Source of the DNA: Martelella mediterranea
GTDB lineage: Bacteria; Pseudomonadota; Alphaproteobacteria; Rhizobiales; Rhizobiaceae
Length of the DNA stretch: 45,247 nucleotides
Direction: 5' to 3'
Assembly: GCF_021021415.1 (NCBI RefSeq)
Contig: NZ_JAINWJ010000054.1
Coordinates: 1-45,247, forward strand
Part shown: one piece after another, positions 33,302 to 42,411 of the stretch
Layout: every line of letters begins with the position of its first letter
Position numbering within the stretch: the first letter of the stretch is position 1
The notes under the pieces: generated by a model
What the model was told of the DNA's origin: nothing
The model's input: the letters and a program-made list of their open reading frames with translations, nothing else
Database searches by the model: none
Position numbers and translations under genes: made by a program

Positions 33302-35221
33302 ATGGCTTATGCAATTCGTGTGCGGCGGTCGGTGAGGCACTCCGTGCTCGCGACATCCGCTGTAATGATGCTTTCAGGCGCAGCACTCGCCGCGCAGCAG
33401 GCGCCGATGCTCGATCCGCTGGTCGAAGACGGCACGCTGCCGCCGGTGGACGAGCGCCTGCCCGAAAATCCGCTGGTGGTGGAACCGGTCGATAGCATCG
33501 GCAAATACGGCGGCACCTGGCGTTCCGGCCTGCGCGGGCGCGGCGACAACGCCTGGATTTCGCGCACGCTGAATTATGACGGGCTGGTGCGCTATAATCG
33601 CGAATGGGATGAGATCATTCCCAATCTTGCCGAGAGCTGGGAGGTCAGCGAGGACGCGCGGCAATATACGTTTCACCTGCGCGAGGGTCTGAAGTGGTCT
33701 GACGGCACGCCGTTCACCAGTGCCGATATCGCCTTCGCGAGCGACCTCATCCAGGACCCCGACTATCCCGTCGGTGGTCTGTTCCTGACCGATCCCGGCA
33801 ACCCGGTCACGCTTGAGGTCGTTGACGACACGACCTTCACCTACACCTTCGAAGAGCCGAACGGGCTGCTGCTCGACGAGCTGGCCGGGGTCAATGGAAT
33901 CACCCTGGTCTCGCTGCAGAAGGCCTATTGCGGGCAGTTTTACCCGGCGGAGAACGAAAACGCCGACCAACTGGCCAAGGACGAAGGCTATGAAAACTGG
34001 GCCTTCATGATGGAGGACAAATGCGCCTTCGGCCAGGAAACCCAGCGGTGGAGCAATCCCGACCTGCCGTTCATGAATGCCTGGGTGATTGACGAGCCGT
34101 GGACGGCGAATGCCAGCCGCGTGGTGTTCGAACGCAACCCCTATTACTGGAAGACCGATCCTGACGGCAATCAGCTTCCTTACATAGATCGGCTCGAAAT
34201 GCGGGTCAGCGAAAGTGCGGAAGAACTGACGCTGATGGCGCTCAACGGCGAAATGGATTTCACCGACCGTCATATCACCACGGTGGCAAACCGGCCGCTG
34301 TTCTATGACGGCCAGGAACAGGGCGATTACCGGCTCGGCGCCAATGTGCCGTCGCAGTCCTCGACCCTGGTGCTCCAGCTCAACCTCAACCATTCCGACC
34401 CGGTCAAGGCGGAACTCTATAACAGCAAGGATTTCCGGATCGGGCTGTCGGAGGCGATCAACCGCCAGGAAATTATCGACACCGTGTTCACCGGCCAGGG
34501 CGAACCCTATCAGGTGGCGCCGCGTCCCGAATCCGAGTTCTATGACGAGGAGATGGCCAAGCAGTATACCGCGTATGATCCCGAGGACGCGATCGCGCAC
34601 CTCGAGAAAGCCGGACTGACCGAGACGAATGGCCAGGGCATCCGGCTGATGAGCGACGGCAAGCCGGCGGTCATCACCGTCGATGTGATCTCCGCCTTCC
34701 GCCCGGAATGGATCGACATGCTGGAGCTGATGTCGCTGCAGTTGCGCGAGGTCGGCATCGATCTCGAGATCAACAATATCGACCGCACGCTGTTCTACGA
34801 CAAGCGTCCGAGCGGCGATTTCGACGCCCAGGTCTGGCAGGGCGATGGCGGCCTCGATGTCATTCAGGAGCCGCGCTACTATTTCCCGGCCAATGCCGAG
34901 TCCGCCTGGGCCTTCCAGTGGCAGTCATGGTTCAACGGAACCGACCCGGAAATCGCCTCCGAACCGGTGGACTGGGCCAGGGAGCAGATGGAACTCTATA
35001 GCCAGCTCAAGGCCTCACCCGACCCTGAAGAGCGTAAAGCCCTGATGCGGCAGATCCTTGACATCGCCAAGGAGAACTTTCCGGTCATCGGTGTCAGCCT
35101 GGCCCCGGACGGCTACTACATCGCCAAGAACAATTTGCGCAATGTCTACGAGCCGATGAAGCATGCCTGGCTGTTTCCGACGCCGGCGCCCTACGACCCG
35201 CAGCAGTGGTACTTCGACTAG
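33302..35221 (+). CDS. ABC transporter substrate-binding protein, family 5 (DppA/OppA type)
   Basis: A 639-residue periplasmic protein. The start at 33302 (MAYAIRVRRSVRHSVL) follows GAGGGAG and gives a signal peptide cleaved near ALAAQQ; an earlier in-frame start at 33176 lies in the operator region. The family-5 motif is ESWEVSEDARQYTFHLREGL, followed by KWSDGTPFTSADIAFA. It is longer than most dipeptide-binding proteins (about 500-550 residues) and of the kind often used for oligosaccharides. It is the first gene of the transporter set (SBP, two permeases, two ATPases). Confidence 0.93.
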   Translation: MAYAIRVRRSVRHSVLATSAVMMLSGAALAAQQAPMLDPLVEDGTLPPVDERLPENPLVVEPVDSIGKYGGTWRSGLRGRGDNAWISRTLNYDGLVRYNREWDEIIPNLAESWEVSEDARQYTFHLREGLKWSDGTPFTSADIAFASDLIQDPDYPVGGLFLTDPGNPVTLEVVDDTTFTYTFEEPNGLLLDELAGVNGITLVSLQKAYCGQFYPAENENADQLAKDEGYENWAFMMEDKCAFGQETQRWSNPDLPFMNAWVIDEPWTANASRVVFERNPYYWKTDPDGNQLPYIDRLEMRVSESAEELTLMALNGEMDFTDRHITTVANRPLFYDGQEQGDYRLGANVPSQSSTLVLQLNLNHSDPVKAELYNSKDFRIGLSEAINRQEIIDTVFTGQGEPYQVAPRPESEFYDEEMAKQYTAYDPEDAIAHLEKAGLTETNGQGIRLMSDGKPAVITVDVISAFRPEWIDMLELMSLQLREVGIDLEINNIDRTLFYDKRPSGDFDAQVWQGDGGLDVIQEPRYYFPANAESAWAFQWQSWFNGTDPEIASEPVDWAREQMELYSQLKASPDPEERKALMRQILDIAKENFPVIGVSLAPDGYYIAKNNLRNVYEPMKHAWLFPTPAPYDPQQWYFD

Positions 35222-35310
35222 CATCCGAACGCCTCCTCCCGGGTGTCTCTTCCTCCGCGGCCCGCGTGCCGCGGAGGAACCGCCCGGAACCTGCAGAAAG
35301 GGCACGTTTC

Positions 35311-36300
35311 ATGCTCGGTTTCATTGTTCGGCGGCTGATTGCGATGGTGTTGACGATCTGGGCGGTTTCGTTCGTTTCGTTCGCGATCATCCAGCTTCCG
35401 CCAGGCGACTATCTGACAAGCTACATGGCGGAGCTAAGTGCCGCCGGCGACCGGATCGATCCGGCGACCATCGAGGCGCTGCGCCGGCAATATGGTCTCG
35501 GCGATCCCTTCATTGTCCAGTATTTCAAATGGATCGGCGGCGTGCTGCACGGCGATTTCGGCAACAGCTTCGAATGGAGCGCGCCGGTCACCGACCTGAT
35601 CTGGGGACGGCTCGGCAATTCCGTACTCGTCGAGGGTCTGGCCGTGCTGGTCATGTGGCTCGTGGCGTTGCCGATCGGCATTTATGCGGCGGTGCGCAAA
35701 TATTCGCTCGGCGATTATCTCGCCACCATCGGCGGCTTTGTCGGGCTTGCCATTCCCAACTTCCTGTTCGCGCTGGTGCTGATGTATCTCTGGTACATCT
35801 ATTTCGGCGAAACGCTCGGCGGCCTCTATTCGCCCGATCTTCAGGGTACGCCGTGGGACCTTGAACGCATTCTCGATTTCCTGGCGCATGCCTGGGCGCC
35901 GGTCCTGGTTCTTTCAACCGCTGGAACCGCGCAGTTGATCCGCGTGATGCGGGCCAACCTGCTCGACGAACTGACCAAACCCTATGTCACGACCGCCCGG
36001 TCCAAAGGATTGCCGGAATGGCGGGCGATCCTGAAATATCCGGTGCGCGTGGCGCTCAACCCGCTGGTCTCGACCATCGGCTGGCTGCTGCCGACCCTGG
36101 TGTCGAGTTCGGTCGTGGTTTCGGTGGTGATGAACCTGCCGACGGCCGGTCCGCTGCTTCTGCGTTCGCTCACCACCCAGGACATGTATCTCGCCGGCGC
36201 CATCATCATGCTTCTCGGCGTGCTCACCGTCATCGGCACGCTGATTTCCGATCTGATCCTGGCGTGGATCGATCCCCGCATCCGCTATGGAGGACGCTGA
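35311..36300 (+). CDS. ABC transporter permease, DppB type
   Basis: A 329-residue inner-membrane permease with about six hydrophobic segments. MLGFIVRRLIAMVLTIWAVS is a typical N-terminus. The EAA loop reads RVMRANLLDELTKPYVTTAR, continuing SKGLPEWRAILKY, and contacts the ATPase subunits. The start at 35311 (after AGAAAGGG) is preferred over an open frame running into the preceding gene. It forms a heterodimer with the next gene. Confidence 0.93.
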   Translation: MLGFIVRRLIAMVLTIWAVSFVSFAIIQLPPGDYLTSYMAELSAAGDRIDPATIEALRRQYGLGDPFIVQYFKWIGGVLHGDFGNSFEWSAPVTDLIWGRLGNSVLVEGLAVLVMWLVALPIGIYAAVRKYSLGDYLATIGGFVGLAIPNFLFALVLMYLWYIYFGETLGGLYSPDLQGTPWDLERILDFLAHAWAPVLVLSTAGTAQLIRVMRANLLDELTKPYVTTARSKGLPEWRAILKYPVRVALNPLVSTIGWLLPTLVSSSVVVSVVMNLPTAGPLLLRSLTTQDMYLAGAIIMLLGVLTVIGTLISDLILAWIDPRIRYGGR

Positions 36301-36301
36301 C

Positions 36302-37453
36302 ATGACCATCACCACGGACATGTCCGAACCGGCGGCGGTTGGAAAAACGGCGAAAGCCACCCTGACGGGGCGGGAAACGCAGTTGAAAATGACCTGGCGC
36401 CGCTTCAAGCAGCACCAGCTCGCCTTCGTCTCGCTGTGGATCGTGATCGCGTTCTACCTGGTTGCGATCTTCGCCGAGTTCGTCGCGCCGACCTCGCCGG
36501 GCGCCTACAATCCGCGCTACACCTATGCGCCCCCGCAGGGTATCCACTTCATCGCCCGCGATGCGGACGGCGGCTTTCAGTTCGGACCCTATGTGAACGG
36601 CTACAAGACCGAGATCGATCCCGAGGCCCTGCGCCGGGTGTTCACGATCGACCCTGAGGTCCGTCATCCGGTCGGCTTCTTTGTGCCGTCGGAGCCCTAT
36701 AAGCTGATGGGTTTCATCCCGATGAACCGCAAGCTCTTTGGCACGCTGGAACCGCGCGCGCCCTTCTACGTGATCGGCGCCGACAGGCTCGGGCGCGACC
36801 AGCTCAGCCGGCTGGTCTATGGCACGCGGGTTTCGCTGTCGATCGGCCTGGTCGGCGTGATCCTCAGCCTGTTCTTCGGCGTAATCATCGGCGGCTTTTC
36901 GGGCTATTACGGCGGCCTTTTCGACGGCATCGTGCAGCGGACGATCGAGTTCATCCGCTCGCTTCCGACGATCCCGCTATGGCTCGGGCTTGCCGCCGCC
37001 TTCCCGCGCGACTGGGGGCCGCTGCAGACCTATTTCGCGATCACCGTCATCCTGTCGATGCTGGGCTGGACGGAACTTGCCCGCGTGGTGCGCGGCCGGT
37101 TCCTGGCGCTGCGCACCGAGGATTTCGTCACCGCGGCGCAGCTTGACGGGGCATCGGACTACCGGGTGATCGTCAAGCACATGGTGCCGTCGTTTACCAG
37201 CCACATCATCGCGGCAACCACGCTTGCCATTCCGGGGATGATCCTCGCGGAGACGGCGCTCTCCTTCCTCGGCCTCGGCCTGCAGGCGCCGATCGTCAGT
37301 TGGGGCACGCTGCTGCAGGACGCCCAGAACATCCGCACACTCGCAGGCGCGCCGTGGCTTTTGTCGCCGGGTGTCGTCGTTGTCGTCGCGATCCTTGCCA
37401 TGAACTTTCTAGGAGACGGCCTTCGTGATGCCGCAGACCCCTATGGACGATAA
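36302..37453 (+). CDS. ABC transporter permease, DppC type, with large periplasmic insertion
   Basis: A 383-residue permease, start at 36302 preceded by GGAGGA. After the first membrane segment (about residues 40-62) about 90 residues are inserted before the usual HPLGTDxxGRD-like motif, which here reads VIGADRLGRDQLSRLVYG (about 156-173). Common DppC/OppC proteins lack such a large loop. The EAA loop is ALRTEDFVTAAQLDGASDYR. The insertion presumably faces the periplasm and may contact the long substrate-binding protein. It overlaps the next gene by 26 bases. Confidence 0.92.
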   Translation: MTITTDMSEPAAVGKTAKATLTGRETQLKMTWRRFKQHQLAFVSLWIVIAFYLVAIFAEFVAPTSPGAYNPRYTYAPPQGIHFIARDADGGFQFGPYVNGYKTEIDPEALRRVFTIDPEVRHPVGFFVPSEPYKLMGFIPMNRKLFGTLEPRAPFYVIGADRLGRDQLSRLVYGTRVSLSIGLVGVILSLFFGVIIGGFSGYYGGLFDGIVQRTIEFIRSLPTIPLWLGLAAAFPRDWGPLQTYFAITVILSMLGWTELARVVRGRFLALRTEDFVTAAQLDGASDYRVIVKHMVPSFTSHIIAATTLAIPGMILAETALSFLGLGLQAPIVSWGTLLQDAQNIRTLAGAPWLLSPGVVVVVAILAMNFLGDGLRDAADPYGR

Positions 37454-38522
37454 AGCAGAACTGCTCAGGATGGAGAATGTCAGCATCGTGTTCTCCTCGC
37501 CCGATGAGGCGGATATCGAAGCCGTCCGCCAGGTCGATTTCACCCTCACGCGCGGCAAGACGCTGGCGCTCGTCGGCGAAAGCGGCTGCGGCAAGTCCGT
37601 CACCGCCCGCACCATCCTGCGGCTGCTCGACAGGAACGCCCGGATCGGAACCGGACGCATCCTGTTCCGGGCAGAGGGCAATGCGCCGGTCGATATCGTA
37701 TCGCTGAAACCCGACAGCCCGGCGATGCGGGCGATCCGGGGCAACCGGATCTCGATGATCTTTCAGGAGCCGATGAGCTCGCTGTCGCCGGTGCACACGA
37801 TCGGCGACCAGATCGACGAAATGATCATGATTCATGAGCGGATCGACCAGAAGGCGGCACGGGTCCGCACGGTCGATCTCCTCGACCAGGTCGGCATTCC
37901 GGGCGCGCGCCAGCGGGCGGATGCCTATCCGTTCCAGCTTTCCGGCGGCCTGCGCCAGCGCGCCATGATCGCCATGGCGCTTGCCTGCAAGCCCGACCTC
38001 TTGATCGCGGATGAGCCGACGACGGCGCTCGACGTCACGACCCAGGCGCAGATCCTCGATCTCTTGAGGGCATTGCAGGAAGAATACGGCATGGCGATGC
38101 TGTTCATCACCCATGATCTCGGCGTCGTTGCCGAGATCGCCGACGAGGTCGCGGTAATGTATCTCGGCGATGTCGTCGAGCAGGGCAATGTCTTCGACGT
38201 GTTCCGCGCGCCGCAGCATCCCTATACGCGGGCGCTGATGAACTCCATTCCGCGCATGGTCCGCCGTGCGGAACGCGAACGGCTGGCGCCGATCGAAGGC
38301 AATGTGCCGTCGCCGCGCAACCGGCCGAAAGGCTGCGCCTTCACCTCGCGCTGCCCCCATGCCTTCGCCCCTTGCGCCGGGGACTATCCCGAGCGCACGA
38401 CGACCGGCGAGGCGCATTGGGCGCGATGCCATCTGCTCACACATGATGACGCCCCCGCCGTGTCGGGTTTGAGACAGGGGACGATGGCCGGCGAGAGCAT
38501 TGCCCATGGAGGTCACGCATGA
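37428..38522 (+). CDS. ABC transporter ATP-binding protein, DppD type
   Basis: A 364-residue ATPase. Walker A is GESGCGKS (about 50-57), the signature is LSGGLRQR (Leu replaces the usual Gln), and Walker B is [12 protein letters not shown]. The C-terminal oligopeptide-transporter extension contains [15 protein letters not shown], whose cysteines can hold an iron-sulfur cluster in related DppD proteins. ATG 37428 follows AGGAGA. The gene overlaps both neighbours and powers import. Confidence 0.93.
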   Translation: MPQTPMDDKAELLRMENVSIVFSSPDEADIEAVRQVDFTLTRGKTLALVGESGCGKSVTARTILRLLDRNARIGTGRILFRAEGNAPVDIVSLKPDSPAMRAIRGNRISMIFQEPMSSLSPVHTIGDQIDEMIMIHERIDQKAARVRTVDLLDQVGIPGARQRADAYPFQLSGGLRQRAMIAMALACKPDLLIADEPTTALDVTTQAQILDLLRALQEEYGMAMLFITHDLGVVAEIADEVAVMYLGDVVEQGNVFDVFRAPQHPYTRALMNSIPRMVRRAERERLAPIEGNVPSPRNRPKGCAFTSRCPHAFAPCAGDYPERTTTGEAHWARCHLLTHDDAPAVSGLRQGTMAGESIAHGGHA

Positions 38523-39556
38523 CCGCACTTCTCGAAGTCGAAAACCTTTCGAAGGTGTTTACCTTGAGGGCAGGACCTTTCGGAGACCCGATCACGCTTG
38601 CCGCGCTCTCCGACGTATCGATCACGGTTGGTCAGGGGGAGACGCTCGCCATTGTCGGCGAGAGCGGATGCGGCAAGACCACGCTCGGCCGCTGCATCGT
38701 GCGCGCCGTCGATCCCTCGGGTGGCCGCGTGACCTATCATCCGCAAGAGGGCAGCGCGGTCGAACTCTCCGGCCTTTCGAAGCGGCAGTTGAAACCATGG
38801 CGGCGCGATATCCGGATGATCTTCCAGGATCCGATGTCCTCGCTCAATCCGTATATGCGGGTGTTCGACCTCGTGGCCGAGCCGCTGCGCATCCACAAGG
38901 CCGCCCGCGGCGCGGAGCTGGAACACCGAGTGGTCTCGACGCTTGAAAAGGTCGGCCTTCCACGGGATGCGCTACAGCGCTTCCCGCATGCCTTTTCCGG
39001 CGGCCAGCGCCAGAGAATCGGCATTGCCCGCGCGCTCGTGCTCGAGCCGAAACTGGTGATCGCCGACGAGGCGGTCTCCGCGCTGGACGTCTCGATCCAG
39101 GCGCAGATCCTCAATCTTCTGGAGGACCTGAAGGCCGATTTTGGCCTGACTTACATCTTCATCAGCCATGATCTCGGCGTGGTGAACTACCTCGCGGACC
39201 GGGTGGTGGTGATGTATCTCGGCCATGTGGTCGAGAGCGCGCCGACCGAGGCCTTGTTCGAGCGGCCGCGCCATCCCTATACGGAAGTGCTGCTCGATGC
39301 GCTGCCGATCGCCGACCCGACCCGGCGTGGAAAACGGCACGACACCGTCAAGGGCGAGATCCCCTTCCTCGGCGACCGCCTGGAGGGCTGTCCGTTTCAC
39401 ACGCGCTGCAAATTCGCCGAAGACCGCTGCCGCAAGGACAAGCCGGCGCTGAGGCCGATCAATGGCGGCCCGAGCGAGGCCGCCTGTCACTTTGCCGAGA
39501 CAATTGAACTCAAGGGCGCCTTTTCGGACAGCCCTGCTACAGGAACCTATGCCTAG
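38519..39556 (+). CDS. ABC transporter ATP-binding protein, DppF type
   Basis: A 345-residue ATPase. Walker A GESGCGKTT, signature FSGGQRQR, and Walker B LVIADEAVSALD (Ala in place of the usual Pro in DEPVSALD) are visible. The C-terminal GCPFHTRCKFAEDRC is the oligopeptide-transporter extension. The start overlaps the DppD stop as ATGA. It completes the importer. The DUF2264 gene begins directly after its stop codon. Confidence 0.93.
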   Translation: MTALLEVENLSKVFTLRAGPFGDPITLAALSDVSITVGQGETLAIVGESGCGKTTLGRCIVRAVDPSGGRVTYHPQEGSAVELSGLSKRQLKPWRRDIRMIFQDPMSSLNPYMRVFDLVAEPLRIHKAARGAELEHRVVSTLEKVGLPRDALQRFPHAFSGGQRQRIGIARALVLEPKLVIADEAVSALDVSIQAQILNLLEDLKADFGLTYIFISHDLGVVNYLADRVVVMYLGHVVESAPTEALFERPRHPYTEVLLDALPIADPTRRGKRHDTVKGEIPFLGDRLEGCPFHTRCKFAEDRCRKDKPALRPINGGPSEAACHFAETIELKGAFSDSPATGTYA

Positions 39557-41404
39557 ATGACCTACGATCCCACAACCGCAAATCCGCTCTACGGCAATCC
39601 GCTCAAGACGAGAGGCGATGTCGAGCAGGCGCTGCACGCGCTTTTCAATCCGCTCCTGCCGTTTTTCTCCGAAGGCCGCGCCCGCGTCCGGCTGAGCGGA
39701 AACGCCGCCCATTTCGACCGCATCGCCGCCGATGTCGAAGGCTTCGCACGTCCGCTCTGGGGACTGACACCTTATGCGGCCGGCGGCGGTTCCTTCGATT
39801 ACTGGGATTATTTCCGCGATGGCATTGCCAACGGCATGGATCCCGACCACCCGGAATTCTGGGGCACGGTCGAGCGCACAGACCAACGCATGGTCGAAAT
39901 GGCCGCAATCGGCTTCACGCTGCGGATGGTGCCGGAGAAGGTGTGGGACCCGCTGCCGGGAAGGGCAAAGGACAATATCGCCACCTATCTGAAGCAGCTG
40001 CGCCGCTATGCCTATGCCAACAACAACTGGAAGTTTTTCCGCATTCTCGTCGATATGGGGCTTACGCGGGTCGGCGTCGATTTCGACCGGACACTGACGG
40101 AGCAATATCTGGAGGAGCTCGACGGTTTCTATCTGGGCGACGGGTGGTATCGCGATGGCAATGTCCGCCGCGTCGACCACTACATCCCCTTCGCCATGCA
40201 TTTCTACGGCTTGATCTACGCGAAGCTCGCCGAACCCGGAGATGTGCGGGCAGAGGCCTATCGCGAGCGGGCGGCGCTGTTTGCCAGGGACATCCGCCAC
40301 TGGTTCGATGACGATGGTGGCACGCTCGCCTTCGGGCGAAGCCTCACCTACCGCTTCGCCTGCGGCGGCTTTTGGGGCGCGCTTGCCTTTGCCGATGTCG
40401 AGGCGCTGCCCTGGGGCGAGATCAAGGGCCATTTCATGCGGCAACTGAGGTGGTGGTCGCGCTATCCGATTGCCGACCGCGACGGCGTGCTGTCGGTCGG
40501 TTACGGCTATCCCAACCTGTTCATGAGCGAGAGTTACAATTCGGCGGGCTCCCCCTACTGGGCGCTGAAGGCCTTCCTGCCACTGGCGCTGGGCGCGGAT
40601 CACCCGTTCTGGCAAGCGGAAGAGACCGAGGCCGGTTTCGATGGCGATCCGGTTCCGCTCCGGCACCCGGGCATGGTGATGCAGCATCAAAAGGGCAATG
40701 TCGTCGCGCTTTCCAGCGGCCAGCAGAACCACCAGATGCGACACGGCGCCGAGAAATACGCGAAGTTTGTCTATTCCTCGCGCTATGGCTTTTCGGTCGA
40801 GGCCGACGAGCGCGGCTATGAGCGCGGCGCCTTCGACGGCATGCTGGCGCTTTCCGACGATATGCGCCACTACCGCGTCCGCGAGGATAACGAAGTGGCG
40901 CAAATCGCGGGGAACACGCTGTTTTCGCGTTGGAAACCCTGGGACGACGTGACGGTCGAAACCTGGCTCGTCCCGGCCGGGAACTGGCATGTGCGGGTGC
41001 ATCGGATCGAAACGCCGCGCGCGCTGCATGCGACCGAGGGCGGCTTCGCGATCGGACGCGCCGATCTCGATGTCGACCAATGTCATGAGGAGAATGGCCT
41101 CGCGCGCGCGCGCTCGCACACCGACCTCAGCCAGATCCTCGATCTTTCGTCTGGCGGGAAACGGGAGGGTCGGGTGCAGAAGGCGTTGCCGAACACCAAT
41201 CTGGTCGTCTCCAGGACCCTTGTGCCCCAGCTCCTCGGCAAGATTCCGGCCGGCACGACCGTGCTGGCGACCGCTGTTTCGGCAACACTTGGCGATATCG
41301 ATCCGGGCGAGGCACCGCCACTGCCGGACATCGGTGAACTGGAGGCGCTGTTCAAGCGGGACGGTGTCACGGTCAGCGCCATCGATATTGCGGAGAGATA
41401 CTGA
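39557..41404 (+). CDS. DUF2264-family protein, likely cytoplasmic carbohydrate-active enzyme
   Basis: A 615-residue protein of the DUF2264 family. There is no signal peptide, so it should act in the cytosol on imported material. Landmarks: PLWGLTPYAAGGGSFDYWDY (about 58-77), LDGFYLGDGWYRDG near 192, FACGGFWGALAFADVEALPW near 270, and LFMSESYNSAGSPYWALKAF near 320. Aromatic and acidic residues are abundant. The N-terminal two-thirds looks like an alpha/alpha-barrel, and the C-terminal third like a beta domain. I recall that some relatives are placed with GH154-type glucuronidases, but this needs checking. It starts right after the ATPase gene stop and precedes a dehydrogenase by a TGATG overlap. 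It is probably a glycoside-cleaving enzyme. Confidence 0.85.
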   Translation: MTYDPTTANPLYGNPLKTRGDVEQALHALFNPLLPFFSEGRARVRLSGNAAHFDRIAADVEGFARPLWGLTPYAAGGGSFDYWDYFRDGIANGMDPDHPEFWGTVERTDQRMVEMAAIGFTLRMVPEKVWDPLPGRAKDNIATYLKQLRRYAYANNNWKFFRILVDMGLTRVGVDFDRTLTEQYLEELDGFYLGDGWYRDGNVRRVDHYIPFAMHFYGLIYAKLAEPGDVRAEAYRERAALFARDIRHWFDDDGGTLAFGRSLTYRFACGGFWGALAFADVEALPWGEIKGHFMRQLRWWSRYPIADRDGVLSVGYGYPNLFMSESYNSAGSPYWALKAFLPLALGADHPFWQAEETEAGFDGDPVPLRHPGMVMQHQKGNVVALSSGQQNHQMRHGAEKYAKFVYSSRYGFSVEADERGYERGAFDGMLALSDDMRHYRVREDNEVAQIAGNTLFSRWKPWDDVTVETWLVPAGNWHVRVHRIETPRALHATEGGFAIGRADLDVDQCHEENGLARARSHTDLSQILDLSSGGKREGRVQKALPNTNLVVSRTLVPQLLGKIPAGTTVLATAVSATLGDIDPGEAPPLPDIGELEALFKRDGVTVSAIDIAERY

Positions 41405-42411
41405 TGCGCCCACGTGTGAGTTTCGCCATGGCCGCAGAGAAGACCCAGCATGTCTTCGATGAACGGCTGTACGACCGGCTCGGCAGGCACTGCGAGATCC
41501 TCTCCGTAACCCCGATGGAGGATTTCACGACACAGCAGGCACGGGATCTGTTGGCTAAGACCGATATTCTGGTCACCGGATGGGGTTCCCCCTTTGTCGG
41601 GGAGGATGTTTTGCGGCTTGCGCCGCGATTGCGCCTGATCGCTCACGCGGCCGGAACGGTGAAGTATACCATCGGCGAGGCGGTCTATGCCGCCGGCATC
41701 GCCGTTACCAACGCCGCGGCGGCGAACGCCGTGCCTGTGGCCGAATACACGTTGGCGGCGATCATCTTCGCCAACAAGAAGGTATTCGATCTGCGCGATG
41801 CCTACCGCCGGGACCGCGACGGGTCGTCGTCATGGCCGCTGATGAGCGGGCCGATCGGCAATTACCGGCGCACTGTCGGACTGATCGGCGCCTCGCGGAT
41901 CGGCCGGCGCGTGGCGGAACTGCTCGAAATCCTGGACGTCGAAATCCTGCTCCATGACCCCTACGTGACCGCGGACGATCCGATCGCCAAACGGATCACG
42001 CTCGTCGATCTCGACAGTCTGCTGCGGGGATCGGACACGATTTCGCTGCATGCCCCCGCCTTGCCCGCGACGCGGCACATGATTGGCGCCGCCGAGTTTT
42101 CCAGGATGCGGGATGGCGCCACCTTCATCAATACGGCGCGCGGTATGCTGGTCGATCATGAGGCAATGATCCGCGAACTGGAAAGTGGTCGGATCAGTGC
42201 GATTCTCGATGTCACGGCGCCCGAAATGCTCGAGACCGGGTCGCCTCTCTATACTTTGCCCAATGTGTTTCTGACCCCGCATGTTGCAGGCGCCGGCGGG
42301 CTGGAGCGGCTGCGGCTGGGCGAGATGGCGGTGAGCGAGATCGAACGGTTCATTTCCGGTCACCCGCTGGAACACGCAATCCAACCCGAGCTGCTGGAGC
42401 GGTCGGCATGA
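41404..42411 (+). CDS. Hydroxyacid dehydrogenase family protein
   Basis: A 335-residue protein of the D-2-hydroxyacid dehydrogenase family. The Rossmann loop GLIGASRIGRRV (about 159) has Ser in place of the central Gly. The catalytic Arg (INTARGMLVD) and His (LTPHVAG) are present. The Glu region reads DVTAPEMLETGSPL, slightly shifted from the usual DVxxxEP, so the Glu assignment is uncertain. It may oxidise or reduce a sugar acid or another product of the DUF2264 step. TGATG and ATGA overlaps bind it to both neighbours. Confidence 0.88.
   Translation: MRPRVSFAMAAEKTQHVFDERLYDRLGRHCEILSVTPMEDFTTQQARDLLAKTDILVTGWGSPFVGEDVLRLAPRLRLIAHAAGTVKYTIGEAVYAAGIAVTNAAAANAVPVAEYTLAAIIFANKKVFDLRDAYRRDRDGSSSWPLMSGPIGNYRRTVGLIGASRIGRRVAELLEILDVEILLHDPYVTADDPIAKRITLVDLDSLLRGSDTISLHAPALPATRHMIGAAEFSRMRDGATFINTARGMLVDHEAMIRELESGRISAILDVTAPEMLETGSPLYTLPNVFLTPHVAGAGGLERLRLGEMAVSEIERFISGHPLEHAIQPELLERSA

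Noticed and set aside
38972-41413. Very long open frame of 813 residues on the minus strand
   Set aside because: It is antisense to the intact DppF and DUF2264 genes, which have clear family motifs. The frame's residue make-up (Arg, Ala, Gly, His rich) is typical of GC-rich shadow frames.
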